Positions 14,328 to 27,475 of a stretch of 42,363 nucleotides of DNA are shown piece by piece. Within the stretch, counting starts at the first letter, position 1. Every line of letters begins with the position of its first letter. Source of the DNA: an uncultured Clostridia bacterium. GTDB lineage: Bacteria > Bacillota > Clostridia > Christensenellales > Borkfalkiaceae. The position numbers were made by a program, and so were the translations under genes. The notes under the pieces are model-generated. The model saw only the letters and a program-made list of their open reading frames with translations, was not told the origin of the DNA and ran no database searches. The DNA is taken from NCBI GenBank assembly GCA_947053655.1, contig CAMRTO010000012.1, positions 1 through 42,363 on the forward strand, in the 5' to 3' direction.

Positions 14328-16043
14328 TTACTCCGCGTTAATATCGGTGAACGAAAATTTCTCCACGTCGAAAAGACCCGTATCGAGAAGCTTTAATTTG
14401 GGTATTACGGCAAGCGACAAAAACGCAAGCGACATAAAGGCTTCAAGCTCTCTCTTTACGCCCATGGAATACGCTTTTTCTATTAAAGCTTTGCTGTCCC
14501 TTTGCAGACCTTCCGCATCGCGCGAGGACATAAGCCCGCCTATATCCAAAGTAACCGAGTCGACTTCGCCCGTGGCGGAATTGACCAAAACCATACCGCC
14601 GCCTATCTCTTTAAGCTTGTTGGCGGCTGTCGCAAGCGCCGCGTTGTCGTCGCCGAGTAAAATTATATTGTGCGAGTCGTGCGCTATGGTTATACCCATT
14701 GCGCCGCCCTTGAACCCGTAGCCCTTGAAAAGCCCTTTTCCGATATTGCCGGTCATTTTATGCCGCTCTACCACAGCCATTTTCAGAATATCGGTACCCT
14801 TTACATTGACGTCGCCGTTTTCGCTTTGCACTTCGACAATTTCACAGCCAGTAACGACGCCGCCCGGCTCTATCGTCATGGCCTTGGCTTTTTTGCCTTT
14901 AAGGGTTAACGTAAAATCTTCCGGCTTTAAAGTCTTTACGTGGACGGTGTTTAAAACGTTTTCGGGAAGATACCGTTTGGAAGTGTCGAAAAGCGGCTTG
15001 CCGTCTTTTGCGACAAGCTTTCCGTCCTTGAAAACGTACCTGGCGTTGAAGTTTTTAAGGTTGTCCACCACCACCAAATCCGCCGCCCAGAACGGCGCTA
15101 TCGCGCCCTTGTATTTCAGTCCGTAACACTCCGCGCAGTTCAGCGTTGCGCAGGTCACCGCGGCTATAGGGTCTACGCCGTCCGCCACCAAACGGCGCAG
15201 GGCGTCGTCCAGATGTCCCTTTTCCTTTAAGTCGGCGGCGTGCCTGTCGTCGGTGCAAAGTATAAATCTGCGCATATTCGCACTTGTCATACATTTGGCA
15301 TTGCCGAGATTTTGCGTTGAAGAACCGTGGCGTATATGCACATACATGCCCTTTGAAATTTTTTCGTCTATCTCCTCTTTATATACGCATTCGTGGTCGG
15401 TGGAAATACCGCCGCAAAGGTACGCATTAAGCGTTTCGCCGTAAACGGCAGGCGCGTGCCCGTCTATTATTTTGCCGTGCGCGTGGGCGGCCTCCAGCTT
15501 TTTTATAACGTCGGCGTCGCAGTTTATAACGCCGGGATAATTCATAAATTCGCCGAGTCCGTAGATATAACCTTCTTTGACGGTATCCTCCGTGTCCTTT
15601 CCGTTAAGGACCGCCCCGCTTGTTTCGAACGGAGTTGCGGGCACGCAGGACGGAAGCTGTATTTTTACGTCCAGAGGAACGTTTTCCGACGCCCTTGCAA
15701 TATACTCGCACCCCGCTTTGCCGCAGACGTTGGTAATTTCGTGCGGGTCGGCAATTATCGTTGTCGTTCCGCGCGGAACAATAAGAGAAGCAAACTCCTC
15801 CGGTGAAAGCTGCGAGCTTTCGATATGTACGTGACCGTCGATATAGCCGGGCAAAACGGTAAGATGAGAAACGTCAAGCTCTTTCTCCCCCTCGTAGCTG
15901 CCTATGCCGACGATTTTACCGCCGACGACGGCTATGTCGCCCTTTCTTATCACCCCGCAGAACACGTCCAGATAAGCCGCGTTTTTTAAAACCAGCTCCG
16001 CCTTTTCGCGTCCCGCGGCGGCGGAAATATATTTTTCAAGCAT
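14328..16043 (-). CDS. ade: Adenine deaminase
   Basis: The enzyme hydrolyses adenine to hypoxanthine and ammonia for purine salvage. The 571-residue protein is an amidohydrolase with the metal motif DGHVHIESS near residue 70 and the nearby PRGTTTIIADPHEITNVCG, both typical of AdeC. A middle section carries STDHECV and CTDDRHAADL, which are metal and substrate residues. The C-terminal domain (GGAMGITIAHDSHNIILLG) is also family-specific. The ATG has a GGAGGATAA site. The permease gene lies upstream on the same strand with a terminator between, so read-through and a partly separate transcript are both possible. No purine riboswitch was found before either gene. Confidence 0.96.
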   Translation of the reverse strand: MLEKYISAAAGREKAELVLKNAAYLDVFCGVIRKGDIAVVGGKIVGIGSYEGEKELDVSHLTVLPGYIDGHVHIESSQLSPEEFASLIVPRGTTTIIADPHEITNVCGKAGCEYIARASENVPLDVKIQLPSCVPATPFETSGAVLNGKDTEDTVKEGYIYGLGEFMNYPGVINCDADVIKKLEAAHAHGKIIDGHAPAVYGETLNAYLCGGISTDHECVYKEEIDEKISKGMYVHIRHGSSTQNLGNAKCMTSANMRRFILCTDDRHAADLKEKGHLDDALRRLVADGVDPIAAVTCATLNCAECYGLKYKGAIAPFWAADLVVVDNLKNFNARYVFKDGKLVAKDGKPLFDTSKRYLPENVLNTVHVKTLKPEDFTLTLKGKKAKAMTIEPGGVVTGCEIVEVQSENGDVNVKGTDILKMAVVERHKMTGNIGKGLFKGYGFKGGAMGITIAHDSHNIILLGDDNAALATAANKLKEIGGGMVLVNSATGEVDSVTLDIGGLMSSRDAEGLQRDSKALIEKAYSMGVKRELEAFMSLAFLSLAVIPKLKLLDTGLFDVEKFSFTDINAE

Positions 16044-16074
16044 AATTTATCCTCCGAAAAGCATTGTAACATAA

Positions 16075-16100
16075 AAACACCGCTTTTACAAGCGGTGTTT
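16075..16100 (-). terminator. Terminator between permease and ade
   Basis: 11-base-pair stem (AAACACCGCTT/AAGCGGTGTTT, loop TTAC) with a T-rich flank on the minus strand. It lies 17 bases after the permease stop. Confidence 0.8.
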
Positions 16101-16116
16101 TGAAATTTGTTTTATA

Positions 16117-17748
16117 TCAGTGAGTAAGCAGGAACGTTGCGAGGAAGAAAACAGCTATTATCCAGGTTACGACGGAAATGCTCTTTATCTTGCCGGTGCA
16201 AATTCTTACTATTACGCTGGAAATTATACCGATGCCGATACCGTAGGAAATTTCGTAACCGAACGCCATTACCGCAATGGTAAGGAATGCGGGAAGCGCG
16301 ACTGCGGGGTCTTTCCAATCGATATTGGTAACCGAGCTCATCATAAGCACGCCCACCCATATAAGCGCGGTTGCCGTCGCCGCCGAGGGGATAAGCTTGG
16401 CAATGGGCGACAGGAACATCGCTACGATAAAGCAAAGTCCGGTAATAAGCGCCGTAAAGCCCGTTTTGCCGCCCGCCGCAACGCCTGCGGAGGATTCGAC
16501 GAAGGTCGTAACCGTGGAAGTTCCGAATATAGCGCCCGTAGTGGTTGCAACCGCATCCGCAAGCATGCACCTGTTCATGTTGAGGGGATTGCCGTTTTTG
16601 TCCAAAAGTCCGCCCTTGGAGCATGCGCCGTACAGCGTGCCGAGGGTATCGAACATATCCAGCATGCACAGCGAAAGCGCCGAAGTGATAATAAGCAGAA
16701 CCAGAGAACCGACCGAGTTGCCCGCGTCAAGGTAGTGCTTGAAGTCGAAACCGTTTACGAATACCTGACCTACGGATTCCTTACCCCACAGCTCGAACGC
16801 CTTGAAAGGGTTGTCCATGCTTATATTTTTGAAAATTTGCTTGCACGCCTCGCTTCCGTAGAATACGACAGAGCCGTCATCCGCAGTTACGGATTGTCCC
16901 CAGCCGATACAGCCGAAGCCCGCAAGTATGTAATACAGCGCGGTAGAACCGAGAACGCCCCAAAGGATATAACCTTTGACGTGCTTCTTTGCGAGTATCG
17001 CCATAATTATTACGCCGAGTATCGCAACGATTGCGGGAAGCATGCCGCCCACGGTACCGCTTGCGTACGTAGCGAAATACTTGGTATGCTCTATAGCGCT
17101 AATTATATTGAAGGAAGTAAGGTTTACAAGAGTGGAATCGTCGTTTACGATAACGCCCGCGTTCTGCAAGCCGATAAACGCGATAAACAGACCGAGACCT
17201 ACGTTTATGGCTTTTCTTACCTCGTCGGGGATTGCCGTAAAGATATACTTTCTCAGTCCCGTAACGGTCAGAACTATGAAAATTATGCCGTCAAGAAGGG
17301 TAAACACCATAGCGTTTGCATAGGTAAGCCCGCCGTATTTGACAAGGTTAAACACGACGAACGCGTTTACGCCCATACCCGAGGCCTGCGCCAAAGGCAT
17401 TTTTGCAAGGAAAGCCATTAACAGCGTACCGACTATAGCGCCGAGCGACGTGGCTATGTACATGCCGCCGAAGGAAACCGCGTCGAGGTTGTAACCGAAC
17501 ATGGAAGGGTTTACTATAAGTATATAAACCATTGCCATGAACGTCGTAAGACCCGCGACTATTTCCGTCTTGAACTTTGACCCGCTTTTGCTGATTCCGA
17601 AATAGTTGTCTATCTTACCCCAGAAGCCTTTATAAGGGCTTTGGGCTACTGCCGCCGCGCCGTCCGCAGAGGGAGTTTCCGCCGCTTCGGCGGGCCGTTC
17701 GGGCTGTTCGGGCGTAGAAACTACTTCTTCTTTGGTTTCTTCATCCAT
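16117..17748 (-). CDS. AzgA-type (NCS2) adenine/guanine/hypoxanthine permease
   Basis: Proton-coupled uptake of purine bases across the cytoplasmic membrane. The start at 17748 (MDEETKEEV) follows GGAGGATATTTTTTA; a longer reading would include that site. The 543-residue product has an acidic and Pro/Ala-rich cytosolic N-terminus of about 45 residues and then about 12 hydrophobic segments. Family motifs are ASGMGVNAFVVFNLV, IPDEVRKAINVGLGLFIAFI, and GTSTVTTFVESSAGVAAGGK. It fits with adenine deaminase next door, which would use imported adenine. Which purine it prefers is not readable from sequence. Confidence 0.93.
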   Translation of the reverse strand: MDEETKEEVVSTPEQPERPAEAAETPSADGAAAVAQSPYKGFWGKIDNYFGISKSGSKFKTEIVAGLTTFMAMVYILIVNPSMFGYNLDAVSFGGMYIATSLGAIVGTLLMAFLAKMPLAQASGMGVNAFVVFNLVKYGGLTYANAMVFTLLDGIIFIVLTVTGLRKYIFTAIPDEVRKAINVGLGLFIAFIGLQNAGVIVNDDSTLVNLTSFNIISAIEHTKYFATYASGTVGGMLPAIVAILGVIIMAILAKKHVKGYILWGVLGSTALYYILAGFGCIGWGQSVTADDGSVVFYGSEACKQIFKNISMDNPFKAFELWGKESVGQVFVNGFDFKHYLDAGNSVGSLVLLIITSALSLCMLDMFDTLGTLYGACSKGGLLDKNGNPLNMNRCMLADAVATTTGAIFGTSTVTTFVESSAGVAAGGKTGFTALITGLCFIVAMFLSPIAKLIPSAATATALIWVGVLMMSSVTNIDWKDPAVALPAFLTIAVMAFGYEISYGIGIGIISSVIVRICTGKIKSISVVTWIIAVFFLATFLLTH

Positions 17749-17787
17749 TAAAAAATATCCTCCGTTTTTTACTGTAAGCGTAATTTT

Positions 17788-17823
17788 GTTTGCCGTAAAC
17801 GGCAAACAGCCGCCGCGGCGGCT
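17788..17823 (-). promoter_or_regulatory. Twin hairpins in the permease leader
   Basis: Two adjacent perfect dyads: GTTTGCCGT-AA-ACGGCAAAC (17788-17807) and AGCCGCCG/CGGCGGCT (17808-17823). They lie between the promoter and the ribosome binding site. They do not match a purine riboswitch. They may be an attenuator or a protein-binding site. Confidence 0.5.
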
Positions 17824-17845
17824 TAAAAATTCACTTATTTTTCAC

Positions 17846-17874
17846 ATTGTAACATAAAAAAAACAAATCGGCAA
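17846..17874 (-). promoter_or_regulatory. Promoter of the purine permease
   Basis: TTGCCG (17869-17874), 17 bases, TACAAT (17846-17851). The -35 lies inside the arm of the upstream terminator. Confidence 0.65.
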
Positions 17875-17899
17875 ACGTTTGAAAGCAATTTGCCGATTT
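17865..17899 (-). terminator. Terminator of the metal efflux operon
   Basis: 11-base-pair stem (AAATCGGCAAA/TTTGCCGATTT) followed on the minus strand by GTTTTTTTT, just after the ATPase stop. Confidence 0.88.
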
Positions 17900-17905
17900 T
17901 TGTCG

Positions 17906-20236
17906 TTATTTTATAAGCGCCGTCCTCATTGCGTTTAGCACCGCGACGAGCATTACTCCCACGTCGGCAATTACCGACACGAAAAGCGGCAGGGTAAAGT
18001 TCGGCACGGCTACGCTTAAAATCATAATTACCGCTTTAACGGCAAGCGATCCTATTATATTCTGCAAAACTATCGACCGCGTGCCCTTAGCTATTTTTCT
18101 GCCGAGGGGCAGAGAGGAAAGATTATCCGAAACAAGCACTATATCGCTGGCTTCGATTGCCGCGTCCGAACCGACCTTGCCCATTGAAACCGCGCAGTCC
18201 GCCGCCGTCATAACGGGCGCGTCGTTTATGCCGTCGCCGACGTAAATAAGCTTGCCCTTCTGTTTAAGCTTTTCCGCCTCAGCCAGCTTTTCGTCGGGTA
18301 GCAGTCCCGAAAAACAGCCGTCGAGTCCCGCCGCGTCCGCAACCGCTTCCGCCCTCTCCTTGCCGTCGCCGGTAAGCATTGCGGTATAGGTCACGCCCTG
18401 CGCTTTCAACCGCGCGACAGCCTGTTGCGCTCCGCTTTTTACGGCGTCGTCAATCTCTATAACCCCGATAAATTTGCCGCCCAAAGCGACGTAGACCAAA
18501 GTGGAAAAGCTTTGCTTTTTATCGAAGATTACTCCGTTTTCCTCCAAAAGCGCGGCGTTGCCGCACAGAAGAACTTCCCCTCCGCACAGGCATTTGACGC
18601 CTTTGCCCGCTATCTCCTCCGCTCCGCTTATTTCGAAGTCGGCTTTTACGTCCTTAAACGCCGCCGCGATAGGGTGCGAAGAAAATTTTTCCGCAGCCGC
18701 CGCAAGGGCAAGCGTCTTTTCGTCGGTATAGCTTACTACCGAAAACGCGCCCTCCGTAAGCGTGCCGGTTTTGTCGAACGCCGCTACGGTCGCGCCAGCC
18801 AGCGCGTCGAGGCAGGTAGAGCCTTTCACCAAAATGCCCGATTTTGCGCATCTGCCTATGCCGCCGAAGTACGACAGCGGCACGGAAATAACCAACGCGC
18901 AGGGACAGGAAATTACCAAAAAGCCCAAAGCCTTGTATATCCAGTCAGCATAAGTCGGCCACCCGAAGGACGAATTTACCGCGCAGATTATTGTAGGAAC
19001 CGCGCCCGCAAGCAGCGCCGCGGCAAGGCACACAGCCGGCGTGTAATATTTTGCGAATTTCGTTATGAATTTTTCGGGTTTGGATTTTTTCGCCGTGGAG
19101 TTTTCCACAAGCTCCAAAATTTTCGCCACGGCGGAATTTTTATATTCGCGCACGACCTCGGCTTCAAGCACGCCCGAAAGATTTATGCTTCCCGACAGAA
19201 TGCCGTCGCCCTCCTTTACGTCGCGCGGAACGGGCTCGCCGTTAAGACTTTTCATATCAAGCGAGCTTGCGCCGCTTAAAATTTTGCAGTCGACGGGCAC
19301 TTTTTCACCCGCCTTTATTATAATTACGTCGCCTGTTTTAAGCTGTTCGGGCGGAACGGCGCGCGTGCCGTCTGCCGTTTTCAAAGTGGCGGTTTCGCTT
19401 TTCAAATCCATAAGTTCGGAAATAGAACCGCGAGATTTGCCCACCGCGACGGACTGCAACAGCTCGCCGATCTGATATAAAAACATTACGGCAACGCCCT
19501 CGGCAAAGCCGTCTCCCGCAAAAATGCCCAGCGCTATCGCCCCGAGCGACGCGACCGTCATAAGAAAATTTTCGTCGAAGATTCTGCCCTTGGAAACATT
19601 TTTCAAGGTGTTCCACAAAACCTTGTAACCGACGGAAATATAAGCTATGCCGAAAAAGCAGTAAATCAAAATTTTATATGCAAGCCCGTTTTCAGCCACG
19701 CCCGCCAGATCCATGGCAACGGCGGGAATAAAAAACAGCGCGGAAACGGCTATGGCGATAATTTCTTTAAGGTGCGTTCTGAACGCGCTTTTTTTCTGCG
19801 GTTTCGCGTCCGCGATTTTGACGTCCTCGAAGTGGGTTATCTTATAGACGGCTTGCTCGCGCGCAGATGCGGAATCCGCATCGAGAATTACGCACATGTT
19901 CATAAAATCCACCGTTGCGGTTACCCCGTCGGTTTTGTTTAAAATTTCTTCCAGCTCTCTTGCGCAGTTGGCACAGCAAAGACCGGTAATTTTAATGCGC
20001 TCCCCGTCGCTTGGCGGCATATCCTCAGGCATGTCTTCAACCACCTTGACGTCCTCGAAGTTGTTACAGCGGTTTTTAATCTCCGCAACGGCTTCTTCCG
20101 TACAGTCCGCATAAACCTTCTGCGCCATAAAATCTACGCTGACGGATTTGACTCCCGCGACGGCGGAAAGCTCCTCCTCCAGCTCTCTCGCGCAGTTGGC
20201 GCAATCGAGTCCCGTTATTTTAATTACGTTATTCAT
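17906..20236 (-). CDS. P1B-type Zn/Cd-exporting ATPase with two HMA domains
   Basis: ATP-driven export of divalent soft metals. The start at 20236 (MNNVIKITGLDCANC) overlaps the arsR stop by eight bases. Of 776 residues, two heavy-metal-binding domains carry CANC (Cys12, Cys15) and CCANC (about 87-91). Then come the actuator domain, the transmembrane metal motif CPC in SCPCALVISVPL, and the phosphorylation site DKTGT. The hinge is GDGINDAPV. The C-terminal ADVGVMLVAVLNAMR carries the aspartate typical of ZntA/CadA pumps rather than copper pumps. With a SmtB-like repressor in the same operon, Zn(II), Cd(II) or Pb(II) are the likely substrates. Confidence 0.93.
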   Translation of the reverse strand: MNNVIKITGLDCANCARELEEELSAVAGVKSVSVDFMAQKVYADCTEEAVAEIKNRCNNFEDVKVVEDMPEDMPPSDGERIKITGLCCANCARELEEILNKTDGVTATVDFMNMCVILDADSASAREQAVYKITHFEDVKIADAKPQKKSAFRTHLKEIIAIAVSALFFIPAVAMDLAGVAENGLAYKILIYCFFGIAYISVGYKVLWNTLKNVSKGRIFDENFLMTVASLGAIALGIFAGDGFAEGVAVMFLYQIGELLQSVAVGKSRGSISELMDLKSETATLKTADGTRAVPPEQLKTGDVIIIKAGEKVPVDCKILSGASSLDMKSLNGEPVPRDVKEGDGILSGSINLSGVLEAEVVREYKNSAVAKILELVENSTAKKSKPEKFITKFAKYYTPAVCLAAALLAGAVPTIICAVNSSFGWPTYADWIYKALGFLVISCPCALVISVPLSYFGGIGRCAKSGILVKGSTCLDALAGATVAAFDKTGTLTEGAFSVVSYTDEKTLALAAAAEKFSSHPIAAAFKDVKADFEISGAEEIAGKGVKCLCGGEVLLCGNAALLEENGVIFDKKQSFSTLVYVALGGKFIGVIEIDDAVKSGAQQAVARLKAQGVTYTAMLTGDGKERAEAVADAAGLDGCFSGLLPDEKLAEAEKLKQKGKLIYVGDGINDAPVMTAADCAVSMGKVGSDAAIEASDIVLVSDNLSSLPLGRKIAKGTRSIVLQNIIGSLAVKAVIMILSVAVPNFTLPLFVSVIADVGVMLVAVLNAMRTALIK

Positions 20237-20576
20237 CGCAATCCAAATGCTCCTTGGCAACGTTTATCATGGTCAGAATGTGCCAGTCCGAAACCGAATA
20301 AAGTATATTCTTCCCACTGCGGCGGCATTTTACGATTTTGTTGTCTTTAAGCGTTTTAAGCTGGTGCGACACCGCGCTTTGTGCGGCGTCCACAACGGCT
20401 GTAATATGCTCCACGCACAGCTCGCCGCCCGAAAGCGCAAGTAAAATTTTAAGACGCGACGACTCCGATATAACTTTAAAACGCGCGCCCATTTGTGTTA
20501 ACTGTTCGTCGGTGGGCATTTCCGCCTTGGCTTTTGCCGCCCGCTCTTTATGTTCTTCGTTTTCGCAATAATTCAT
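20229..20576 (-). CDS. ArsR/SmtB-family metal-sensing repressor
   Basis: The 115-residue winged-helix repressor is released from DNA by metal. The alpha-3 region has ELCVEH, related to the ELCVCD site of CadC/SmtB. The C-terminal helix reads DWH, ten residues, then H, matching the alpha-5 zinc-site pattern DxHx10H of SmtB and CzrA. An N-terminal Cys (MNYCENEEH) could contribute too. The recognition helix is in AQSAVSHQLKTLKDNKIV. It is the first gene of an operon with the P1B ATPase (8-base overlap), behind a good promoter with a matching operator. Zn/Co-type sensing is inferred from those residues. Confidence 0.93.
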   Translation of the reverse strand: MNYCENEEHKERAAKAKAEMPTDEQLTQMGARFKVISESSRLKILLALSGGELCVEHITAVVDAAQSAVSHQLKTLKDNKIVKCRRSGKNILYSVSDWHILTMINVAKEHLDCDE

Positions 20577-20613
20577 AATTTACCTCTCTTGTAGTATATG
20601 TGTTTTTTATTAT

Positions 20614-20637
20614 ATTATGAATAAGTATTCATATGTT
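20614..20637. promoter_or_regulatory. ArsR/SmtB-type operator
   Basis: The core dyad TATGAATA-AG-TATTCATA (20616-20633) matches the known 12-2-12 SmtB/CadC operator style. It lies at the predicted transcript start. Confidence 0.8.
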
Positions 20638-20643
20638 GATAAT

Positions 20644-20672
20644 ATAATAACACTCTACGCGACTTATGTCAA
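20644..20672 (-). promoter_or_regulatory. Promoter of the metal efflux operon
   Basis: TTGACA (20667-20672), 17 bases, TATTAT (20644-20649). The operator follows immediately downstream. Confidence 0.85.
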
Positions 20673-20702
20673 GCGTTTTTTAAAATTTTTTACTTACTGC
20701 CT

Positions 20703-20759
20703 GTCATTCTGAACGCAGTGAAGAATCTTTTTAAGATCCTTCGCGTTGCTCAGGATGAC
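20703..20759. repeat. Dispersed hairpin repeat, copy 3
   Basis: GTCATTCTGAACGCAGTGAA ... CCTTCGCGTTGCTCAGGATGAC forms a hairpin of the same family as copies 1 and 2. Confidence 0.85.
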
Positions 20760-20797
20760 AGTCAGGCGCGAAAATAGCACGGGAGAATGATTGATAA

Positions 20798-20835
20798 AAT
20801 CCGCCCGCGGCGTTGACTGACGCCGCGGGCGGATT
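20798..20835 (-). terminator. Terminator after ligA
   Basis: Perfect 16-base-pair GC-rich stem (20798-20813 with 20820-20835, loop TGACTG), 15 bases past the ligA stop. Only a short T run (TTTT) follows on the minus strand. Confidence 0.8.
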
Positions 20836-20849
20836 ACCGCTTTTTTCAA

Positions 20850-25059
<4,210 letters not shown>

Positions 25060-25067
25060 ACCTTAAG

Positions 25068-25096
25068 ATTATACCACACCCCGCCGCAAAACACAA
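25068..25096 (-). promoter_or_regulatory. pcrA promoter, near-leaderless
   Basis: TTGTGT (25091-25096), 17 bases, TATAAT (25068-25073). The expected start is 1-2 bases before the ATG at 25059. Confidence 0.6.
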
Positions 25097-25121
25097 CAAA
25101 ACTAAGTTAAAGTGTTTCCAT

Positions 25122-25163
25122 AAAAAATCGCCCCGGCTTAACAATAAGCCCGAGCGATTTTTT
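25122..25163 (-). terminator. Terminator after the metallopeptidase gene
   Basis: Imperfect stem pairing AAAAAATCG and the CGGCTTA-type arm with TAAGCC...CGATTTTTTT. T runs occur on both strands. Confidence 0.85.
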
Positions 25164-25171
25164 TGATAATT

Positions 25172-27466
25172 TTAAGATATATTTAAAGAAAAATGTCCGG
25201 ACTGAGTCGACGGGTTATACGGACCTACAACCACAAAATACGTAACGCCGACAGTCAGATTTTTCTTAACTATTTTAGCCTGTAAATTACCGGCGCCGTC
25301 GTCATTAAAGACGCACGGTCTATTATAATCACTTGAAATACTATCGGTCGACCGCGGATCGATGAAGTACAAATAAGAATCGAAATCCGCATCGACTGTA
25401 AGCGTAATATTTCTTCTGTATTCCGTAGCAACAAACGTATAAACGTTTACACAGTCTTTATATGTAGAATATTGTTCGCCGTCATAGAAATAATTCAGAT
25501 TACCGTACTCACACCCTATATCATAGTCCTCGCGCACGTTAACTATCGCGAGTTTGAACGTTCCGCCTATTCTATTGTTTTCCAACCTTACCCGAACTAT
25601 AACGGTTTTGGGATTAATATCAAGGAAAATATATGCATTTGCACCGTATCCGGAATTATAGTCATAACTCATTAATCTACCGTCCGTATCATAAACAAAA
25701 ATACATGTATCGGCAACACCGAAAGTCTGAATTATTTTTTGTTCGCCTGCTTCAAACGTTGTTCTATAATCAATAAATTGACCTGCAGATAAACTTATAA
25801 TATCCTCATTATATCTATCTGTTTTTTTGATAGTCCAGCTTTTGTTAATTTGTGTCGGCTTGTAAATTTTTTCGCATCTGTCCGTATAATAACCGCCCGT
25901 TAAGACCGATTTTGTAGAATACGAAACTACCGACGCGGTAAAACATTGCGAGTTTGCAATCAAAACTTTATTCCATTCGTTCTGGGTAAGCGTGTAAGCA
26001 GTTGTGTTTATGTCGCCTGTGCGCAGTATTTCGCTTCCGCTGTCATCGTAAATTACAAGATTAAACCTGTCGTTGGGGAATCTGGCGCTTCCACCCTGCG
26101 CCACCCAGGAAAAGGTGGGCGCCGTTGATATGCTTATATCCTTAACGTTATTAATTTCCGGCAAAGTTGAAGCCATACTATAATATGTAAGATTTGCGCC
26201 TACGGCATTAACATATTCGGGATATAAGGAGTAAAATTGATTTATAAATTCGGAAAAAGTTTTGATACCGTTGCTTGTAGTGACGTTCCAAAATGCCTGA
26301 TAGCCCAATTCGATGGTATCGTTTTTTTCTACTCCTCCGTCGAATAAATCCCATAAAACGGCGCAAATACAGCCTTCTCCCGCTTCGCCGTATATTCTTT
26401 GTGCTACATTTTCAATGTCATACCTTTTACTGAATTTATAAGAATCATAATATGTATCGTTTACATAGCGTATGTCTTTTAAATAATTGCCGTAATAATT
26501 CTGCGCTACCAGACCAAATACAGTAGCCCAAGCCTCCGACCAAGAAAGCTGAATGCCGTTTAACTTATTACCCAATACGTCGGCATCATTTTCATCAAAA
26601 CAATGCGTTCCTCCAACACTTTCTATTATACCCAATTCATACTCGATATGATGTCCGTATTCATGCATTATCACATCCCATGACGCATAGGAGTTAGGTA
26701 AATTGCCGGTGCTTATAGCATTCATTTTTAGTATAGAAATTTCCCTTCTGCTTCTGCTATAATTGCAATTAGAGCCTAATCCGGGATAGCTTGCATATAC
26801 GGAAGCGGGTTGACTGCCTGTCATTTCGGCAACAAAGTCACGCGCGGTTAAAAGCGCCTGCGAAATTTGCAACGCTTGTCCTTCCTCGCTATTCATATTT
26901 TCCGAAACAGTCAAATAAACATGTTCGCCCACCATTACATTTTCATGCACATCGGAATTTACAAAATATTCATCCTTGGTGGAGTTGCTTCGTTTTACAA
27001 TAACGTTGTCATCGCCGGCATATACGCGCGCAACAATATTCAAAGGACCGCACGCATTGTCTATTTCAACCGAAAATTTTCCGTTATCATCAGCAATACA
27101 CATAACAACAGGGTGATCTATATATACTGGTGAATTGTTGTAGGACTCTCTGTTATTAATAATCACTTTAACTCCCCTCAACGGGTGAGCTATGCCGTCG
27201 TCGTCTATCCAAGACAGCGCGCCGTGCACGAAAATACTGCCCACAGTCGAGGACTGAGACTCGGCTCCGGATAAATCCACGCAATCCGCCTTTGCGCTTT
27301 TTACGGAGGAAATCTTATCAGGGGCAACGGTTTGCACCGTTGCCCCTGCGTCCGTCTGCGCATAGCTTCTTGTTCCGTCTAAGCTCGTGACCGATATAAT
27401 AATCCCTACACAACATAAAAAAAATATAATACCAGACAAAAACAACAAACTTCTTTTGATTTTCAT
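25172..27466 (-). CDS. Secreted zinc metallopeptidase (HEYGH) with adhesion-type domains
   Basis: A 764-residue exported protein. Residues 1-36 form a Sec signal peptide (KIKRSLLFLSGIIFFLCC..., cut likely after SYA). Residues about 75-190 look like a beta-sandwich or carboxypeptidase-regulatory-like domain. The catalytic domain has HEYGHH (His268, Glu269, His272) and a downstream WSEAWA with Glu311, giving a gluzincin-style HExxH...E set. A fibronectin-like domain (about 430-540) and two beta-rich segments, the last similar to bacterial pre-peptidase C-terminal domains, complete it. There is no LPXTG or S-layer anchor. It follows a lipoprotein gene by nine bases. The gene is AT-richer than its neighbours. 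Substrate unknown. Confidence 0.8.
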   Translation of the reverse strand: MKIKRSLLFLSGIIFFLCCVGIIISVTSLDGTRSYAQTDAGATVQTVAPDKISSVKSAKADCVDLSGAESQSSTVGSIFVHGALSWIDDDGIAHPLRGVKVIINNRESYNNSPVYIDHPVVMCIADDNGKFSVEIDNACGPLNIVARVYAGDDNVIVKRSNSTKDEYFVNSDVHENVMVGEHVYLTVSENMNSEEGQALQISQALLTARDFVAEMTGSQPASVYASYPGLGSNCNYSRSRREISILKMNAISTGNLPNSYASWDVIMHEYGHHIEYELGIIESVGGTHCFDENDADVLGNKLNGIQLSWSEAWATVFGLVAQNYYGNYLKDIRYVNDTYYDSYKFSKRYDIENVAQRIYGEAGEGCICAVLWDLFDGGVEKNDTIELGYQAFWNVTTSNGIKTFSEFINQFYSLYPEYVNAVGANLTYYSMASTLPEINNVKDISISTAPTFSWVAQGGSARFPNDRFNLVIYDDSGSEILRTGDINTTAYTLTQNEWNKVLIANSQCFTASVVSYSTKSVLTGGYYTDRCEKIYKPTQINKSWTIKKTDRYNEDIISLSAGQFIDYRTTFEAGEQKIIQTFGVADTCIFVYDTDGRLMSYDYNSGYGANAYIFLDINPKTVIVRVRLENNRIGGTFKLAIVNVREDYDIGCEYGNLNYFYDGEQYSTYKDCVNVYTFVATEYRRNITLTVDADFDSYLYFIDPRSTDSISSDYNRPCVFNDDGAGNLQAKIVKKNLTVGVTYFVVVGPYNPSTQSGHFSLNIS

Positions 27467-27475
27467 AATACTTCC

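Noticed and set aside
16120..17421. Long plus-strand open frame antisense to the purine permease, and similar antisense frames over secA, ileS and other genes
   Set aside because: These mirror the codon bias of the sense genes; no start signals or recognisable domains support them.
17749..17905. Purine riboswitch before the purine permease
   Set aside because: The conserved junction and loop bases of the purine aptamer are not present; only two simple dyads are seen.
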